From NCBI RefSeq assembly GCF_024171995.1, contig NZ_JAMTCT010000001.1, positions 705,568 to 769,567 of the forward strand: DNA of 64,000 bases. Reading direction: 5' to 3'. The stretch comes from Promicromonospora umidemergens (lineage in GTDB: Bacteria > Actinomycetota > Actinomycetes > Actinomycetales > Cellulomonadaceae). A program made the translations under genes and the position numbers. Under the pieces are notes generated by a model, which saw nothing but the letters and a program-made list of their open reading frames with translations, was not told the origin of the DNA and made no database searches. This document shows positions 37,667 to 47,294 of the stretch, piece after piece; positions within the stretch are counted from its first letter, which is position 1, and every line of letters begins with the position of its first letter.

Positions 37667-40600
37667 GCCTGGGTGGGCCGAGACAGTCGAGAGCCGGGGC
37701 CAGCTTCGCGCAGGTCGACGGGTTTCCAGTCCGGGGGGATTCGGACGGCCTCTTCGGGATCGAGCTCGGCTCCGTGCCGGTGCGCGACGTGGAACAGGTG
37801 CTCGTCGATGTCTTTTCGTATGGTGCGGGTGATCCGGACGACATCTCTGCGTTCGGCGATGGGCAGCGGCATGCCGACCGAGCTCCGGGCGCTGGTGGCA
37901 GCGCCGAGCAGCATGGCGGCGTATGTGTGGCGTCCCGCTCGGGCGTGAGCTCCGGCCATGCCTTCGAGTGCCAGTGCCTTCGCCCGCGGGTCTCCTGAAC
38001 TGCGTGCCGCGCTCCAGCCCTCCAGGTGGAGGCGCAAGGCCTCGTCGGCGTTGCCCCGTTCTTCGGCGATGAAACCGAGTTCCGCCAGGGCGAGTGCGTG
38101 ACCGGGATCGAATGCCATCGCGGACTGCCAGCGGAGCACATTGCGCATCCGGACTTCTGCGGCGTCGAGTCGTCCTTCGCGGCGGGCGGCGAGGCCGAGT
38201 CCGATCTCAGCGTGGATCTGTCCCGGCTTGAAGTGGTGGTCGGTGGCGAGGCGCAGGGCCCGTTCGTGGCATTCCCGCGCTCTCCCGAAGCTGCCGGTGA
38301 GCATGGCGATGTTGCCCATGCTCGTCAGCCGGTAGGAGGCCTCCGGCCACAGGCCCAGGTCCTCCGCCATCCGCAGGCCCTCTCGGTGGATCCGCGCTGC
38401 GGCCGCGTAGTCACCCGCCATCTCCGCCAGAGCGCCGACCGGCTCGGCGGTCTGCAGCTGTCCCCATTCGTCGCCGACGGCCGCGAAGTGCGCCGCGCTA
38501 CGCCGTCCGTCGCGTTCGAGCTTTGCGAGGTCGCCGCGCACGTGGGCCTGGTTGGCCCGAACACTCAACGCCGCGGCAATGCCCCAGCGGTCGTCGAGGG
38601 TCTCGAACGCCTCCAGCGCCTGATCGATGACTGCCTCGCTGAACGCCTGGTCGCCCACGCCGAAGAGAGCGAAGCCGAGGAACCACTGGACCCTGGCCCG
38701 CTGCGACGGGTCGGTGACGTCGCGAGAGAGCTCATCGGCGACGCGGTCGAGGTGGCCACGCTCGATACCGCCGCCCGCGAGCACGGTGAACCCGGCATGC
38801 CACGCACGGGCTTGCGCCGTCAGCGACGCCTGGGCGGACGCCACGGACGCGGCGGCCAGCACCGTCTCCAACGACCGGCCCGCCTCCCTGAGCCGGCCGC
38901 GCAGGAACCAGTACCAGGTGAGCGCCAGGACGAGCTCGAGCGCCTCCTCGATCGCGTCATCTTGCAGGGCATGGTCAAGGGCCACGGCGATGTTGGAGGC
39001 CTCCGCGTCGAGGACGCGGAGCTGGTCCCTCTGGTCGGGGCCGCGCAGCAGCGGTGCGGCGCGCTCGGCCAGACGCACGTAGTACTCGCGGTGCCGAGCG
39101 AGGACCGCCCTGCGCTCGCCCGACTCGTCGAGCTGGCCAAGGCTGTAGTCCAGGATGGATTCAAGAAGGCGGTACCGGGGCTCGGTCCCGCTCTCGTCCA
39201 TGGCCACGAGCGAGCGCGATACCAGGTGGGGAAGGAGGTCGAGGACTCGGTCGTCGCCGCAGACGGCCTCGGCCGCTTCGAGGGTGCAGCCATCGGAGTG
39301 GACGGCGAGGCTGCGGAGCACCGCGCGTTCGGAGTCGGGCAGCAGGTCCCAGCTCCAGTCGATCATCGCCCGCAGGGTCTGGTGCCGAGGTGGGGCACCG
39401 CGGTATCCGGTGGCGAGGAGCCGGAAGCGGTCGCCGAGGCGGGACGCGATGCCGTGCACGCCGAGCCCGCGGACTCGCGCGGCAGCCAGCTCGAGCGCCA
39501 AGGGGATGCCGTCGAGTCGGCGGCAGATCTCCGCTACGTGGGGAGCGTTGCCGGCATCGAGCGCGAAACCAGGTACGGCGGCCGCGGCTCGGGCGACGAA
39601 CAGCTCGACGGCGCTGGACCGTGCGATGGCGTCGAGCGCGGGGTCGCGGTCCTCGTCGGGCACCGTCAGCGGCTGCACGTTTCGCACTACCTCGCCGGCC
39701 ATGCCGAACGGTTCCTGGCTGGTGGCCAGCAACCGTACTCCCGGGCAGCGCTGCAACAGCAGCAGAGCAAGGCCGGCAGCGCCGTCGAGAACGTGCTCGC
39801 AGTTGTCCAGAACCAGCAGGATCTGCTTGCCGTGCAAGGCGTCCGCGAGATGCTCGGCCGTCGTGGCGGTCGTCTGCCTGATGTCGAGCGCCGTCATGAC
39901 AGCCTCGGTGACCAGGTCAAGCGCGTCCCCGGCGGCGTTCAGCGGGGCGAGCTCGACCAGCCAGGTGCCATCGGGGAAGTCCGGCGCGAGCAGTGCTGCC
40001 GTCTCCAGTGCAAGCCGTGTCTTGCCGACGCCGCCTGGACCGGTCAACGTCACCTGCCTTGCGTCGGCGAACGACTGCCGCAATGCGGCAACCGCGTCTT
40101 CACGGCCCACCAAGGGCGTCAGGGAGGCCGGGAGGTTGCCGAGTGCGCGTCGCGTCATGGCCGGGACGGCGACCGGCACGTGCTGCTCCAGCATCTGCCG
40201 GTGCAGCAAGGTGATCTCGGCCCCCGGGTCGAGCCCCAGCTCATCGGCGAGCCGGGCCCGCAGATCCTGGAACTCGGCCAGTGCCTCGCCGGTCCGGCCG
40301 GAGGCATGGAGGGCGCGCATGTGGAGCGCACGCAGCCGCTCGCGCACCGGGTGGCGCAGGACGAGCTCCTGCAGCTCGGCCGCCACCACGGCGTGCGCAC
40401 CGGTGTCGATCCGTGCCTCGGTGAGTGCTTCGACGGCGGCGAGACGGGCCTCCTCCAGCCGGGCGGCGACCGGCTGCGCGAACATGAAGTCGGTGAATCC
40501 GGCGAATGCCGCACCCCGCCACAGCGCGAGGCCTTCCGACAGCAGCGCGATGCGTTCGTGCGCGTCGTCCGAGGTGCGGGCGCGCGACGTCAGCGCCGCG

Positions 40601-40920
40601 AACCGGCCGATGTCGACGCTGTCGGGATCGGCGAGCAGCGCATAGCCCTCATCACGGAACCGCAGGAGCTCGCGAGCGCCCGGTGATACTGCTTCGAGGG
40701 CCTTCCTGAGCTGCCAGATCCTGGTGTGGAGGGCTGCCGCTGGATCGCCCGGCAGCTCCCCGTGACCCCAGAGGTCCTCGACGAGACGGTCCGCGGAGAC
40801 CGGGTGTCCTTCGCGAACGAGAAGCGCCGCCAGGAGGGTCCGCGTCTTGCGGCCGGGCACGGCGGCCGGGCGGCCGTCGGCCGCCCACACCGCCAGCGGC
40901 CCCAAGACTCCGAATCGCAC
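37648..40920 (-). CDS. AfsR/SARP-type transcriptional regulator with NB-ARC and TPR domains
   Basis: The 1090-residue regulator has an N-terminal winged-helix/BTAD unit (about 1-250; VRFGVLGPLAVW, PGRKTRTLLAALLV), an NB-ARC STAND ATPase (about 270-600; Walker A LTGPGGVGKT with K300, Walker B ILLVLDNCEHVLDG) and a C-terminal TPR array (about 640-1040). Such proteins activate secondary-metabolism or export genes by binding direct repeats near promoters. GTG at 40920 is preferred as it begins the usual VRFGVLG sequence; GTG at 40929 is possible. It is divergent from a DHA2 exporter with 114 bp between them, its likely target. Confidence 0.9.
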   Translation of the reverse strand: MRFGVLGPLAVWAADGRPAAVPGRKTRTLLAALLVREGHPVSADRLVEDLWGHGELPGDPAAALHTRIWQLRKALEAVSPGARELLRFRDEGYALLADPDSVDIGRFAALTSRARTSDDAHERIALLSEGLALWRGAAFAGFTDFMFAQPVAARLEEARLAAVEALTEARIDTGAHAVVAAELQELVLRHPVRERLRALHMRALHASGRTGEALAEFQDLRARLADELGLDPGAEITLLHRQMLEQHVPVAVPAMTRRALGNLPASLTPLVGREDAVAALRQSFADARQVTLTGPGGVGKTRLALETAALLAPDFPDGTWLVELAPLNAAGDALDLVTEAVMTALDIRQTTATTAEHLADALHGKQILLVLDNCEHVLDGAAGLALLLLQRCPGVRLLATSQEPFGMAGEVVRNVQPLTVPDEDRDPALDAIARSSAVELFVARAAAAVPGFALDAGNAPHVAEICRRLDGIPLALELAAARVRGLGVHGIASRLGDRFRLLATGYRGAPPRHQTLRAMIDWSWDLLPDSERAVLRSLAVHSDGCTLEAAEAVCGDDRVLDLLPHLVSRSLVAMDESGTEPRYRLLESILDYSLGQLDESGERRAVLARHREYYVRLAERAAPLLRGPDQRDQLRVLDAEASNIAVALDHALQDDAIEEALELVLALTWYWFLRGRLREAGRSLETVLAAASVASAQASLTAQARAWHAGFTVLAGGGIERGHLDRVADELSRDVTDPSQRARVQWFLGFALFGVGDQAFSEAVIDQALEAFETLDDRWGIAAALSVRANQAHVRGDLAKLERDGRRSAAHFAAVGDEWGQLQTAEPVGALAEMAGDYAAAARIHREGLRMAEDLGLWPEASYRLTSMGNIAMLTGSFGRARECHERALRLATDHHFKPGQIHAEIGLGLAARREGRLDAAEVRMRNVLRWQSAMAFDPGHALALAELGFIAEERGNADEALRLHLEGWSAARSSGDPRAKALALEGMAGAHARAGRHTYAAMLLGAATSARSSVGMPLPIAERRDVVRITRTIRKDIDEHLFHVAHRHGAELDPEEAVRIPPDWKPVDLREAGPGSRLSRPTQAARVRP

Positions 40921-41034
40921 GAACGTCACCGTAACGCAGCCGCGGCGCCGACCGAGAGCGGATGGTGAGCGAGTCGAGAGCAGCCCGGCGCAGAGTCGGC
41001 TGCGTCCACGACCCCCGTACCTGGAAGGCTCCCG

Positions 41035-42585
41035 ATGACGACAGCGACGCAGGTGAAGCCGAAGGCAGGGCCACGAGAGTGGCTCGGGCTCTTCGTGCTC
41101 ACGCTCCCCACGATCCTGCTGGCGCTCGATGCGACCGTGCTGAACCTCGCGGTCCCGCACCTGAGCGCTGACCTCGAGCCCACCGGCGCCGAGCTGCTGT
41201 GGATCGTCGACATCTACGGTTTCATGATCGCGGGCTTCCTGCTGACCATGGGCGCGCTGGGTGATCACGTCGGTCGCCGCCGGCTCCTGATGATCGGCGC
41301 CGTCGGCTTCGGGGCCGCCTCTGTCCTCGCAGCCCTCGCCACCACCCCCGCCGCGCTGATCGCGGCCCGCGCGCTGCTCGGCGTCACCGGCGCGACCCTG
41401 ATGCCCTCGACACTGGCGCTGCTCACCAACATGTTCAAGGACCCGCGGCAGCGCGGTGTGGCCCTGAGTGTGTGGGTCACCTGCTTCTCCGTCGGCACCG
41501 CCGTCGGCCCGGTGCTGGGAGGCATGCTCCTGGCGTGGTTCGAGTGGGGCTCGGTGTTCCTCCTCGCCGTGCCGGTGATGGTTCTGCTGCTGGTCACGGC
41601 GCCGCTGCTGCTCCCTGAGTTCAAGGACGCCGACGCGGGCCGCATCGACCTGGCCAGCGTCGTGCTGTCTCTAGGGACGGTCCTGCCGGTGATCTACGGG
41701 ATCAAACGGCTGGCCGAGCACGGTGTCGACGCCGCGGCGGCCGGAGCGATCCTCCTCGGCCTGGCCGTCGGGATGCTCTTCGTGATGCGGCAGCGCAGGT
41801 CCACCGATCCGCTACTGGACCTCCGGCTGTTCGCGAACCGGGCGTTCAGCGCCTCGCTGCTGGTGCTGCTCCTTGGCCTCGGTCTGATGGGCGGGCTGTA
41901 CCTGTTCATCACGCAGTACCTCCAGTCGGTGGCAGGCCTGCCCGCGTTCCGGGCCGGCCTGTGGCTGTTGCCCGCGGCGGCAGCCCTGATCGTGGCCTCG
42001 TCGCTGACGCCTGTGCTCGTCCGGCGGATCCGGCCCGCGTACGTCATCGGCGGCGCGCTGCTGCTCTCCGTGCCCGGCTACTTCATGATCGCCGTGGTCG
42101 ACAGCGGAGGAGAGCTGCCGATGCTCGTGACCGGTTTCGTGCTGATCTACGCCGGCATCAGTCCGATGATGGTGCTCGGTACCGACCTTGTTGTCGGTTC
42201 GGCGCCTCCGGAACGAGCCGGTTCGGCCGCGGCGGTGTCCGAGTCGGGCATGGAGTTCGGCATCGCCATGGGTGTCGCCGCGCTCGGCAGCGTGGTCACC
42301 TCGGTCTACCGGAGCGAGCTCGGCGACACCTTGCCGCCGAACACTTCCGAGGCGACGAGGGACGCGTCCCTCGACACCCTGGCGGGCGCCGAAACGGCTG
42401 TCGGTGCCCTGCCGGACCCGATGCGACTCGAGGTCCTGGAACTGGCCAGGGAGGCGTTCACGAACGGGATGAACCTCGCAGCGGGCATCGCGGGTTCCAT
42501 CGTGGCCGTACTCGCGATCGTCGCGATCGTGCTCCTTCGGCATGTGCCGACCAGCGGCGCAGGCGAAAGCACTGACACGGAGTAG
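41035..42585 (+). CDS. DHA2-family MFS multidrug exporter (EmrB/QacA type)
   Basis: The 516-residue membrane protein has 14 predicted helices. The family motifs are LDATVLNLAVPHLSADL in helix 1, MGALGDHVGRRRLL between helices 2 and 3, and the antiporter motif C region AVGPVLGGMLL. It would expel drugs or a metabolite using the proton gradient. GGAAGG precedes the ATG. The divergent AfsR-type regulator probably controls it. A weak similarity to antibiotic self-resistance exporters is suggestive only; no biosynthetic cluster is adjacent. Confidence 0.9.
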   Translation: MTTATQVKPKAGPREWLGLFVLTLPTILLALDATVLNLAVPHLSADLEPTGAELLWIVDIYGFMIAGFLLTMGALGDHVGRRRLLMIGAVGFGAASVLAALATTPAALIAARALLGVTGATLMPSTLALLTNMFKDPRQRGVALSVWVTCFSVGTAVGPVLGGMLLAWFEWGSVFLLAVPVMVLLLVTAPLLLPEFKDADAGRIDLASVVLSLGTVLPVIYGIKRLAEHGVDAAAAGAILLGLAVGMLFVMRQRRSTDPLLDLRLFANRAFSASLLVLLLGLGLMGGLYLFITQYLQSVAGLPAFRAGLWLLPAAAALIVASSLTPVLVRRIRPAYVIGGALLLSVPGYFMIAVVDSGGELPMLVTGFVLIYAGISPMMVLGTDLVVGSAPPERAGSAAAVSESGMEFGIAMGVAALGSVVTSVYRSELGDTLPPNTSEATRDASLDTLAGAETAVGALPDPMRLEVLELAREAFTNGMNLAAGIAGSIVAVLAIVAIVLLRHVPTSGAGESTDTE

Positions 42586-42948
42586 CCGCTCGTCATGCGG
42601 GAGGGCGCCGGGAGTCCCGGTTCACCACCTTGTGCCGGTCTTCCATCTCCGGGCACGCGGAATACCCCAGCGACATCCGCGCCCCGCGGTACTCGAGCTT
42701 GAACATCCCCTCAACCCGTGACCGGGGCCGCACGAAGTCGGGCGAGCCGGGTTTCTCGCGCGGCGACCTCGATGGCGCGCATCGTGGCTCCGGTTCCGGC
42801 GGGGACACTCGAACCATCACCGTGGTTCCTGGCGCGGTACGGACGGCGGTCGCGAGCTGGGCCGCCAGCGGTGACAGGGAGCCGACGTCGACGGCGGGTG
42901 GGAGCGACCGAGCGGACCTGTTGATCGACTGCGGGAGGCGTACGTCGC
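42586..42948. other. 363-bp region with no supported gene
   Basis: A 37-codon minus-strand frame (42593-42706, beginning MFKLEYRGARMS) has GAGGGG directly against its ATG, too close to work well, and matches nothing recognised. The rest shows only weak, high-GC frames. Confidence 0.4.
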
Positions 42949-43542
42949 TTACCTGGTCAGTACGCTGAGCCTGCCGCCGCAGCTGGGGCACGCCAGCACC
43001 CATGACTCTGCCTGGCCGCCCGAGACGCACGTTCCGCAGAGGATGGTGCGACAGCCCGTGCAGGCCCAGCCGATCCCGATGCTGCCGACGAAAATGTCTG
43101 CGTCTGGGTTGTTGATCTGGCCGAACCGGGCAGCTCGGCCACATCTCCGGCAGTAGTCGGCGCCGATGTTCGGCAGCATGTCCAGTGCTTGCCGGTCGCC
43201 GAGGGAAGCGGCCTTCGCGATGTGATCAGCCGCGTCGTCGAGCTGGTCCAGGCGACCTAGCGCCACGCCAAGCGCGAAGTGTGCGTCCGCATGGTCGGGC
43301 CGCATCGCGAGACACGCGCGCAGCGGTTCGACGGCACCCCGCGAGTCACCCGAATTGAACAACGAAGCGCCGAGGAGGAAATGTGAGTTCGGCGAGTCGG
43401 GCGCCAACGCCACCGCCGTGCGGAACTCGCGGGCCGCAGCGGCCCAGCGGCCCACCGCGAACTCTCGCTGTCCCCGCTCGAACGCCTTCTTGGCGGCGGC
43501 ATCGCTGTCCCGTCCCGTAATGCCACGTCGTCGACCGAACAT
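42949..43542 (-). CDS. TPR protein with C-terminal zinc ribbon
   Basis: The 197-residue protein carries about three tetratricopeptide repeats (about 15-120; WAAAAREFRTAVALAPDSPNSHFLLGASLF) and a C-terminal zinc ribbon with paired CRRCG, CTGCRTILCGTC and CPSCG motifs (about 130-195). TPRs mediate protein contacts; the zinc ribbon may bind protein or nucleic acid. GGAGG lies before the ATG at 43542. No partner gene is adjacent, so the role is unknown. Confidence 0.75.
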   Translation of the reverse strand: MFGRRRGITGRDSDAAAKKAFERGQREFAVGRWAAAAREFRTAVALAPDSPNSHFLLGASLFNSGDSRGAVEPLRACLAMRPDHADAHFALGVALGRLDQLDDAADHIAKAASLGDRQALDMLPNIGADYCRRCGRAARFGQINNPDADIFVGSIGIGWACTGCRTILCGTCVSGGQAESWVLACPSCGGRLSVLTR

Positions 43543-43764
43543 CTCGTTCCTCCACCTCGACCGTGTGCGACGTGCAGCATTTCAGACCTGCTCCGGGAGG
43601 GGTCCCGAGGCAGGGCCTCTGCAAAGGTCAGTACGACGCGTCAACAGCGGGCCGTGGCCTCGACCAACCCTCGCTCGGCTACCTCTCCATAGGCGGGACC
43701 GGTCCCGCTGAACCGTTGCTACTTTCCTCCGGCCAGCGGGCATGACCGTCTTGAGGAGAGCCAG

Positions 43765-44049
43765 ATGCCGATCAAGCGTTCCACTCCGGAGCCGGAGCGG
43801 AACGACCTCGCCGTCCGGTCCCTTGCCGCAGGGATACTCACGTGGTTCTGCGTCCCGGTGGTGTTCGCCATCGTCGCGATCCACCTCGGGCAGAAGGCTC
43901 AGGACGCCGCAGAGAGGGGAGAGGCCGACAACGCTCACCTCGCAGGCGTGGGTATCGTGCTGGGCTGGATACACCTCGCCGTCATGGCTCTGCTCCTGCT
44001 CGTGCGCTTCATCGTCTACCTCGTCGGCATGTCGGGTGGTTACACATGA
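43765..44049 (+). CDS. DUF4190 small membrane protein
   Basis: The 94-residue protein has two hydrophobic helices (about 17-42 and 61-88) separated by HLGQKAQDAAERGE, the typical DUF4190 arrangement in actinobacteria (first helix, His-Leu-Gly, second helix ending GW-x-x-L). Function is unknown. GAGGAG is well placed before the ATG. It is the last clearly chromosomal gene before the integrase region. Confidence 0.75.
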   Translation: MPIKRSTPEPERNDLAVRSLAAGILTWFCVPVVFAIVAIHLGQKAQDAAERGEADNAHLAGVGIVLGWIHLAVMALLLLVRFIVYLVGMSGGYT

Positions 44050-44124
44050 GCGCTGGACCGTAGCGTCCGCAAAGTCCCGCCGCGGGTTTGATGGAGACAT
44101 CGAAGACCCGGAAGGACCTGGAGC

Positions 44125-44295
44125 ATGGCTGCACCATCCGACGAGCGAGACCCGTTGATCAAGTTCCGCGGCACGACCGCGCGACGAGCCCGCGTGAGTG
44201 CCAAGGGGCCGGCATGGCAACCGGGCCGTGCCGCCCGCACAAGCAGGTTATCGGTCCTCAGCCCTCACACGGAGAAGTACTTCGCTTCTGGGTAA
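44125..44295 (+). CDS. small basic protein of unknown function
   Basis: A 56-codon frame starts at ATG 44125 after AAGGACCTGGAG and encodes a basic, Arg-rich product (MAAPSDERDPLIKFRGTT at the start, HTEKYFASG at the end). Codon positions look GC3-rich like real genes, and the gap otherwise holds nothing. No family is recognised; the call rests on the RBS and codon bias. Confidence 0.45.
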   Translation: MAAPSDERDPLIKFRGTTARRARVSAKGPAWQPGRAARTSRLSVLSPHTEKYFASG

Positions 44296-44439
44296 TCGGC
44301 CTCTGACCTGCAAGAGCACGTTCGTGGCACCCTGAGGTGACACGAATTGGACACGTTTTCGCGAACGCAGTGTCGGACACAGCAGACCCGTGCCGTCCGG
44401 AGGTGTACGGGCCTGGGCCGGTCTGCTCACCTGAAATGC

Positions 44440-44676
44440 ATGAGCCGCCCGCGCCGTTCCGGACTGCAGCCGCCGCTGCACGCCACACTCCCGGCGACGG
44501 GCTACCTCACGCCAGGGCAGGCCGCAGAACTGCTGGGTGTCTCGGTACACACCCTGGAGAAGTGGCGCCGCTCCGGCTACGAGGGTGTCGGTCCGCGCTA
44601 CCGCCTCCACGGCCGGCACGTGCGCTACGACCCGCGTGACCTGCTGGCGTGGAGCGAGTCGAAGGCGGCGTCCTGA
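44440..44676 (+). CDS. excisionase-like MerR-type DNA-binding protein
   Basis: The 78-residue protein contains a single winged-helix unit: GYLTPGQAAELLGVSVHTLEKWRRSGYEGVG, then RYRLHGRHVRYDPRDLLAWSES. This is the pattern of small AlpA/excisionase proteins that direct integrase toward excision. The stop overlaps the integrase start (TGATG), so the two are co-translated. The start at 44440 lacks a good RBS and a longer in-frame version is possible. Confidence 0.8.
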   Translation: MSRPRRSGLQPPLHATLPATGYLTPGQAAELLGVSVHTLEKWRRSGYEGVGPRYRLHGRHVRYDPRDLLAWSESKAAS

Positions 44677-45986
44677 TGGGCGGCCGCCAGAAGCTCAGGC
44701 CCGGCGAGCACGGCTCCATCAGCGCGACGAGGCAGGCCAACGGACGCTGGCGAGCCCGTGTCCGGTACTGCGACCTCCTTGGTATGGAGCGCCAGACGTC
44801 CGGCGGAGGCCCGACCAAGAAGGCGGCCATGGACGACTGCCAGGACAATGTTGACGAACTCCTTAGCAAGACCGTTGTCTCGACCGTGACGACCGTCGGA
44901 GAGCTCTGCTGGAACTGGTACAACCAGATCGAGGCCGAGTCGACGGCGTTCTGGTCCCGGCCGGATGCTGCGGAGCGACGGGGCGAGACCCCACCTCGTC
45001 CTCAATCGTTGGTCCACTCCAAGCGCGCGGTGAAGTACGTCTGTGCCGAGGAAGGTGGCATCGGCAACCTGCGTCTGGGCGAGGTCACGACCCTCACCCT
45101 GGAGCAGTGGCTCGACGGTCACAAGCGCATTTCGCGCAGCCGCGCAGCGGAGATCCGCATCGCACTGCGCGGCGCATTCCGCTCGGCCGTACGACTCGGC
45201 ATCCTCCTGACAGATCCGATGGCGGGAGTGTCGCCCGTGCGGCGCCACGACCCTCGACCGATCGCGCTGGAGGCGGACGAGCTTCGGGCCATCCGGAGGA
45301 TCCTGCGCGACGAACCGACCCTGAAAATCACGCGCACGACCGCGGCCAACTTCGACACCTTGCTGGTGCTGCTGCTCGGCACGGCGCTACGGGTCGGTGA
45401 GGCTGTCGCATTGCGCTGGAGCGACCTAGTGCTCGACGGGCCCGCACCGACGGTCTCGATCTCGGGTACGCAGGTGGAGCTGACCGGCAAGGGAGCATTC
45501 CGACAGGAGGCGCCAAAGACCGAGTTCAGCAACCGGACAGTGCTCCTGCCGCCAACTGTCGTTGAAGCGATGTTGAAGATCCGACCGGACAACGCGAAGC
45601 CCGAAGGCTGGGTGTTCCCCACCCGGAACAAGACCGCCTGGAACTCGGGCAATGCGGACAAGATCATCGACAAGCTCGTCGAGAAGTCGAAGGGCGTGCT
45701 GGACCCGGACCGGATTTCCTTCCACAAGCTCCGCTCGACGGCAGCCACCGCCATCGCCGAGAAGCACGGGGACCATGTTGCAGCTCAGGTGCTGGGACAC
45801 AAGCCGAGGGGAACCACGCAGTCGAACTACATCGCGCGGCGCGACATCGCACCGGACGTGCGGGCCGTGCTTCAGACGCTCGTCGAATCTTCGGTGCCGG
45901 ATGCCGCACGGACTGCACCTGCGACCGCGGCGGTCATCCCACTCGCGCCACGGAGAGCCGCTCGAGGACACCTGCGCATCGTGTAG
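44676..45986 (+). CDS. int: tyrosine site-specific integrase
   Basis: This 436-residue recombinase has an N-terminal SAM-like/arm-binding region (about 1-180) and the tyrosine-recombinase catalytic domain (about 200-400): first Arg in GTALRVGEAVALRWSDL, Lys in the beta-hairpin, HKLR, then LGHKPRGTTQSNYIAR with the nucleophilic Tyr. It integrates and excises the element with the excisionase that overlaps it. ATG at 44676 is used because it shares a base with the excisionase stop. The attachment site was not recognised; no tRNA gene lies nearby. Confidence 0.9.
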   Translation: MGGRQKLRPGEHGSISATRQANGRWRARVRYCDLLGMERQTSGGGPTKKAAMDDCQDNVDELLSKTVVSTVTTVGELCWNWYNQIEAESTAFWSRPDAAERRGETPPRPQSLVHSKRAVKYVCAEEGGIGNLRLGEVTTLTLEQWLDGHKRISRSRAAEIRIALRGAFRSAVRLGILLTDPMAGVSPVRRHDPRPIALEADELRAIRRILRDEPTLKITRTTAANFDTLLVLLLGTALRVGEAVALRWSDLVLDGPAPTVSISGTQVELTGKGAFRQEAPKTEFSNRTVLLPPTVVEAMLKIRPDNAKPEGWVFPTRNKTAWNSGNADKIIDKLVEKSKGVLDPDRISFHKLRSTAATAIAEKHGDHVAAQVLGHKPRGTTQSNYIARRDIAPDVRAVLQTLVESSVPDAARTAPATAAVIPLAPRRAARGHLRIV

Positions 45987-46217
45987 TCAGACGGCGGGAT
46001 CGGGGTTTGATAGACGAGGCAGCTCTGCGGGACTCCGGGCATCATCGGCACCACAAGACGGAGCGGATTCAACGCCTGGATCTGGTACTTCTGGCCTCGT
46101 GCCACGTCCCGCCCAAGCGGATGACCAAAGGCGCGGGAGCGTTTGTGAACAACTATCGATCGATCTGAGGGCTCCAGAAGGGAGCCAAAGGCTTGCACGG
46201 AAAGAAGAGGCCAGTTG

Positions 46218-47162
46218 TCAGAGTTCGACATCGGATGCAGAGGCCGGCGAAGGGCGCTTGGGTTCCGGGAAATGTCGCCCAGGTGCGTGCTGGCTTGACG
46301 CGTTGTTGTTGATCTGGCCCGTGACCGGTGCGGGGATCCCGTCCGGGCGCTGTGGTGTGCTGATGCCTGCCAGGACGTTGTTGGCGATACGGCGGGCGGC
46401 CTCACCGATCGTGAGAACGAGTCGGGTGCCGTGGTCGGGGTCTGGAGCGACGGCGAGCTGCGTGGTCGGGAAGGGCGCGGTGCGAGGGTCCAGGCCGGTG
46501 GAGGTCACGACGAGGTGCGCGGCCGAGGAGGCGATGATCTTGATCGCGCCGTGCTGGGTGTCGTGTGCTTGCTCCATCACGGGCCGCAGAGCTGCGCTCG
46601 TCATGATGTGCGCGAGGTCGGCGACGCGCTGGCTGAGCCGTTGCCAGCCCGGCATGCGTATCGACCGGGCCTGGTGGTCGACGACGGTTTGGGGTTGGTT
46701 GGCGTTGTAGGTGTAGATCAGGCTGTAGCCGAATCGTTCGCGTCGTGCCGACAGGTCGTTCCACACGCGTTGCGTGAGCAGGTGGGCTCCGATCGTGTCG
46801 GCAGGCTCGATGCCGACGAGTTCTGCGTCGTTGCGCGTGTCTTTTGGCGCAGTTTCGGCCAGGCTGAACATTCGCGTGCTGGGGTCTCGCGGACTGTTGA
46901 ACGTGTAGTAGCCGATGGCGTGGTCGAGCACCTGACGTCCGGCCAGGTGCCATTGGGCGATATTGCCCAGAAGCCGTGGGAATGGTTCGTCCGGGTCTCG
47001 CTGCCCTGTGCTGATGTGCTCCTCGTGCTGCTGAGCGACCTTGAGAATGTCCGCGAACGTGTGCCCGCGGAGCCAGGCCACGTTGCCGAGCATCTCTCCC
47101 CAGGTCCCTGCCGGGTCGAAGGTCGCTACGGGCCAGGAGCCCCGGATGGGTTCGGTGTCCAT
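46218..47162 (-). CDS. hypothetical protein of the integrated element
   Basis: A 314-residue soluble protein with no recognised domain. It starts MDTEPIRGSW after AAGGA and ends with an Asn/Pro-rich tail (NNNASSQHAPG). Segments such as RVWNDLSARRERFGYSLIYTYNANQPQTVVDH and GWQRLSQRVADLAHIMTSAAL suggest a mixed alpha/beta fold. It is the last gene of a minus-strand set of element genes and converges with the integrase. Confidence 0.55.
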   Translation of the reverse strand: MDTEPIRGSWPVATFDPAGTWGEMLGNVAWLRGHTFADILKVAQQHEEHISTGQRDPDEPFPRLLGNIAQWHLAGRQVLDHAIGYYTFNSPRDPSTRMFSLAETAPKDTRNDAELVGIEPADTIGAHLLTQRVWNDLSARRERFGYSLIYTYNANQPQTVVDHQARSIRMPGWQRLSQRVADLAHIMTSAALRPVMEQAHDTQHGAIKIIASSAAHLVVTSTGLDPRTAPFPTTQLAVAPDPDHGTRLVLTIGEAARRIANNVLAGISTPQRPDGIPAPVTGQINNNASSQHAPGRHFPEPKRPSPASASDVEL

Positions 47163-47294
47163 GGGAGAGGTCCTTGTCGCTCGAACGGCTGGCGGTCCTG
47201 GGGGTAGGTATGCATATCGATCCGGCACTCTGGAGCCCAGCGTTGGCGCAGGGCTACCGGCGCCCTGCAGAGCGTGGCGGCGGTACTGCATCGC

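Noticed and set aside
42593..42706. 37-codon frame MFKLEYRGARMS...
   Set aside because: RBS touches the start codon and nothing matches; kept only as a note in the empty region.
44050..44440. Search for a tRNA gene as attachment site near the integrase
   Set aside because: No cloverleaf, T-loop GTTCGA-type motif or CCA end was found on either strand.
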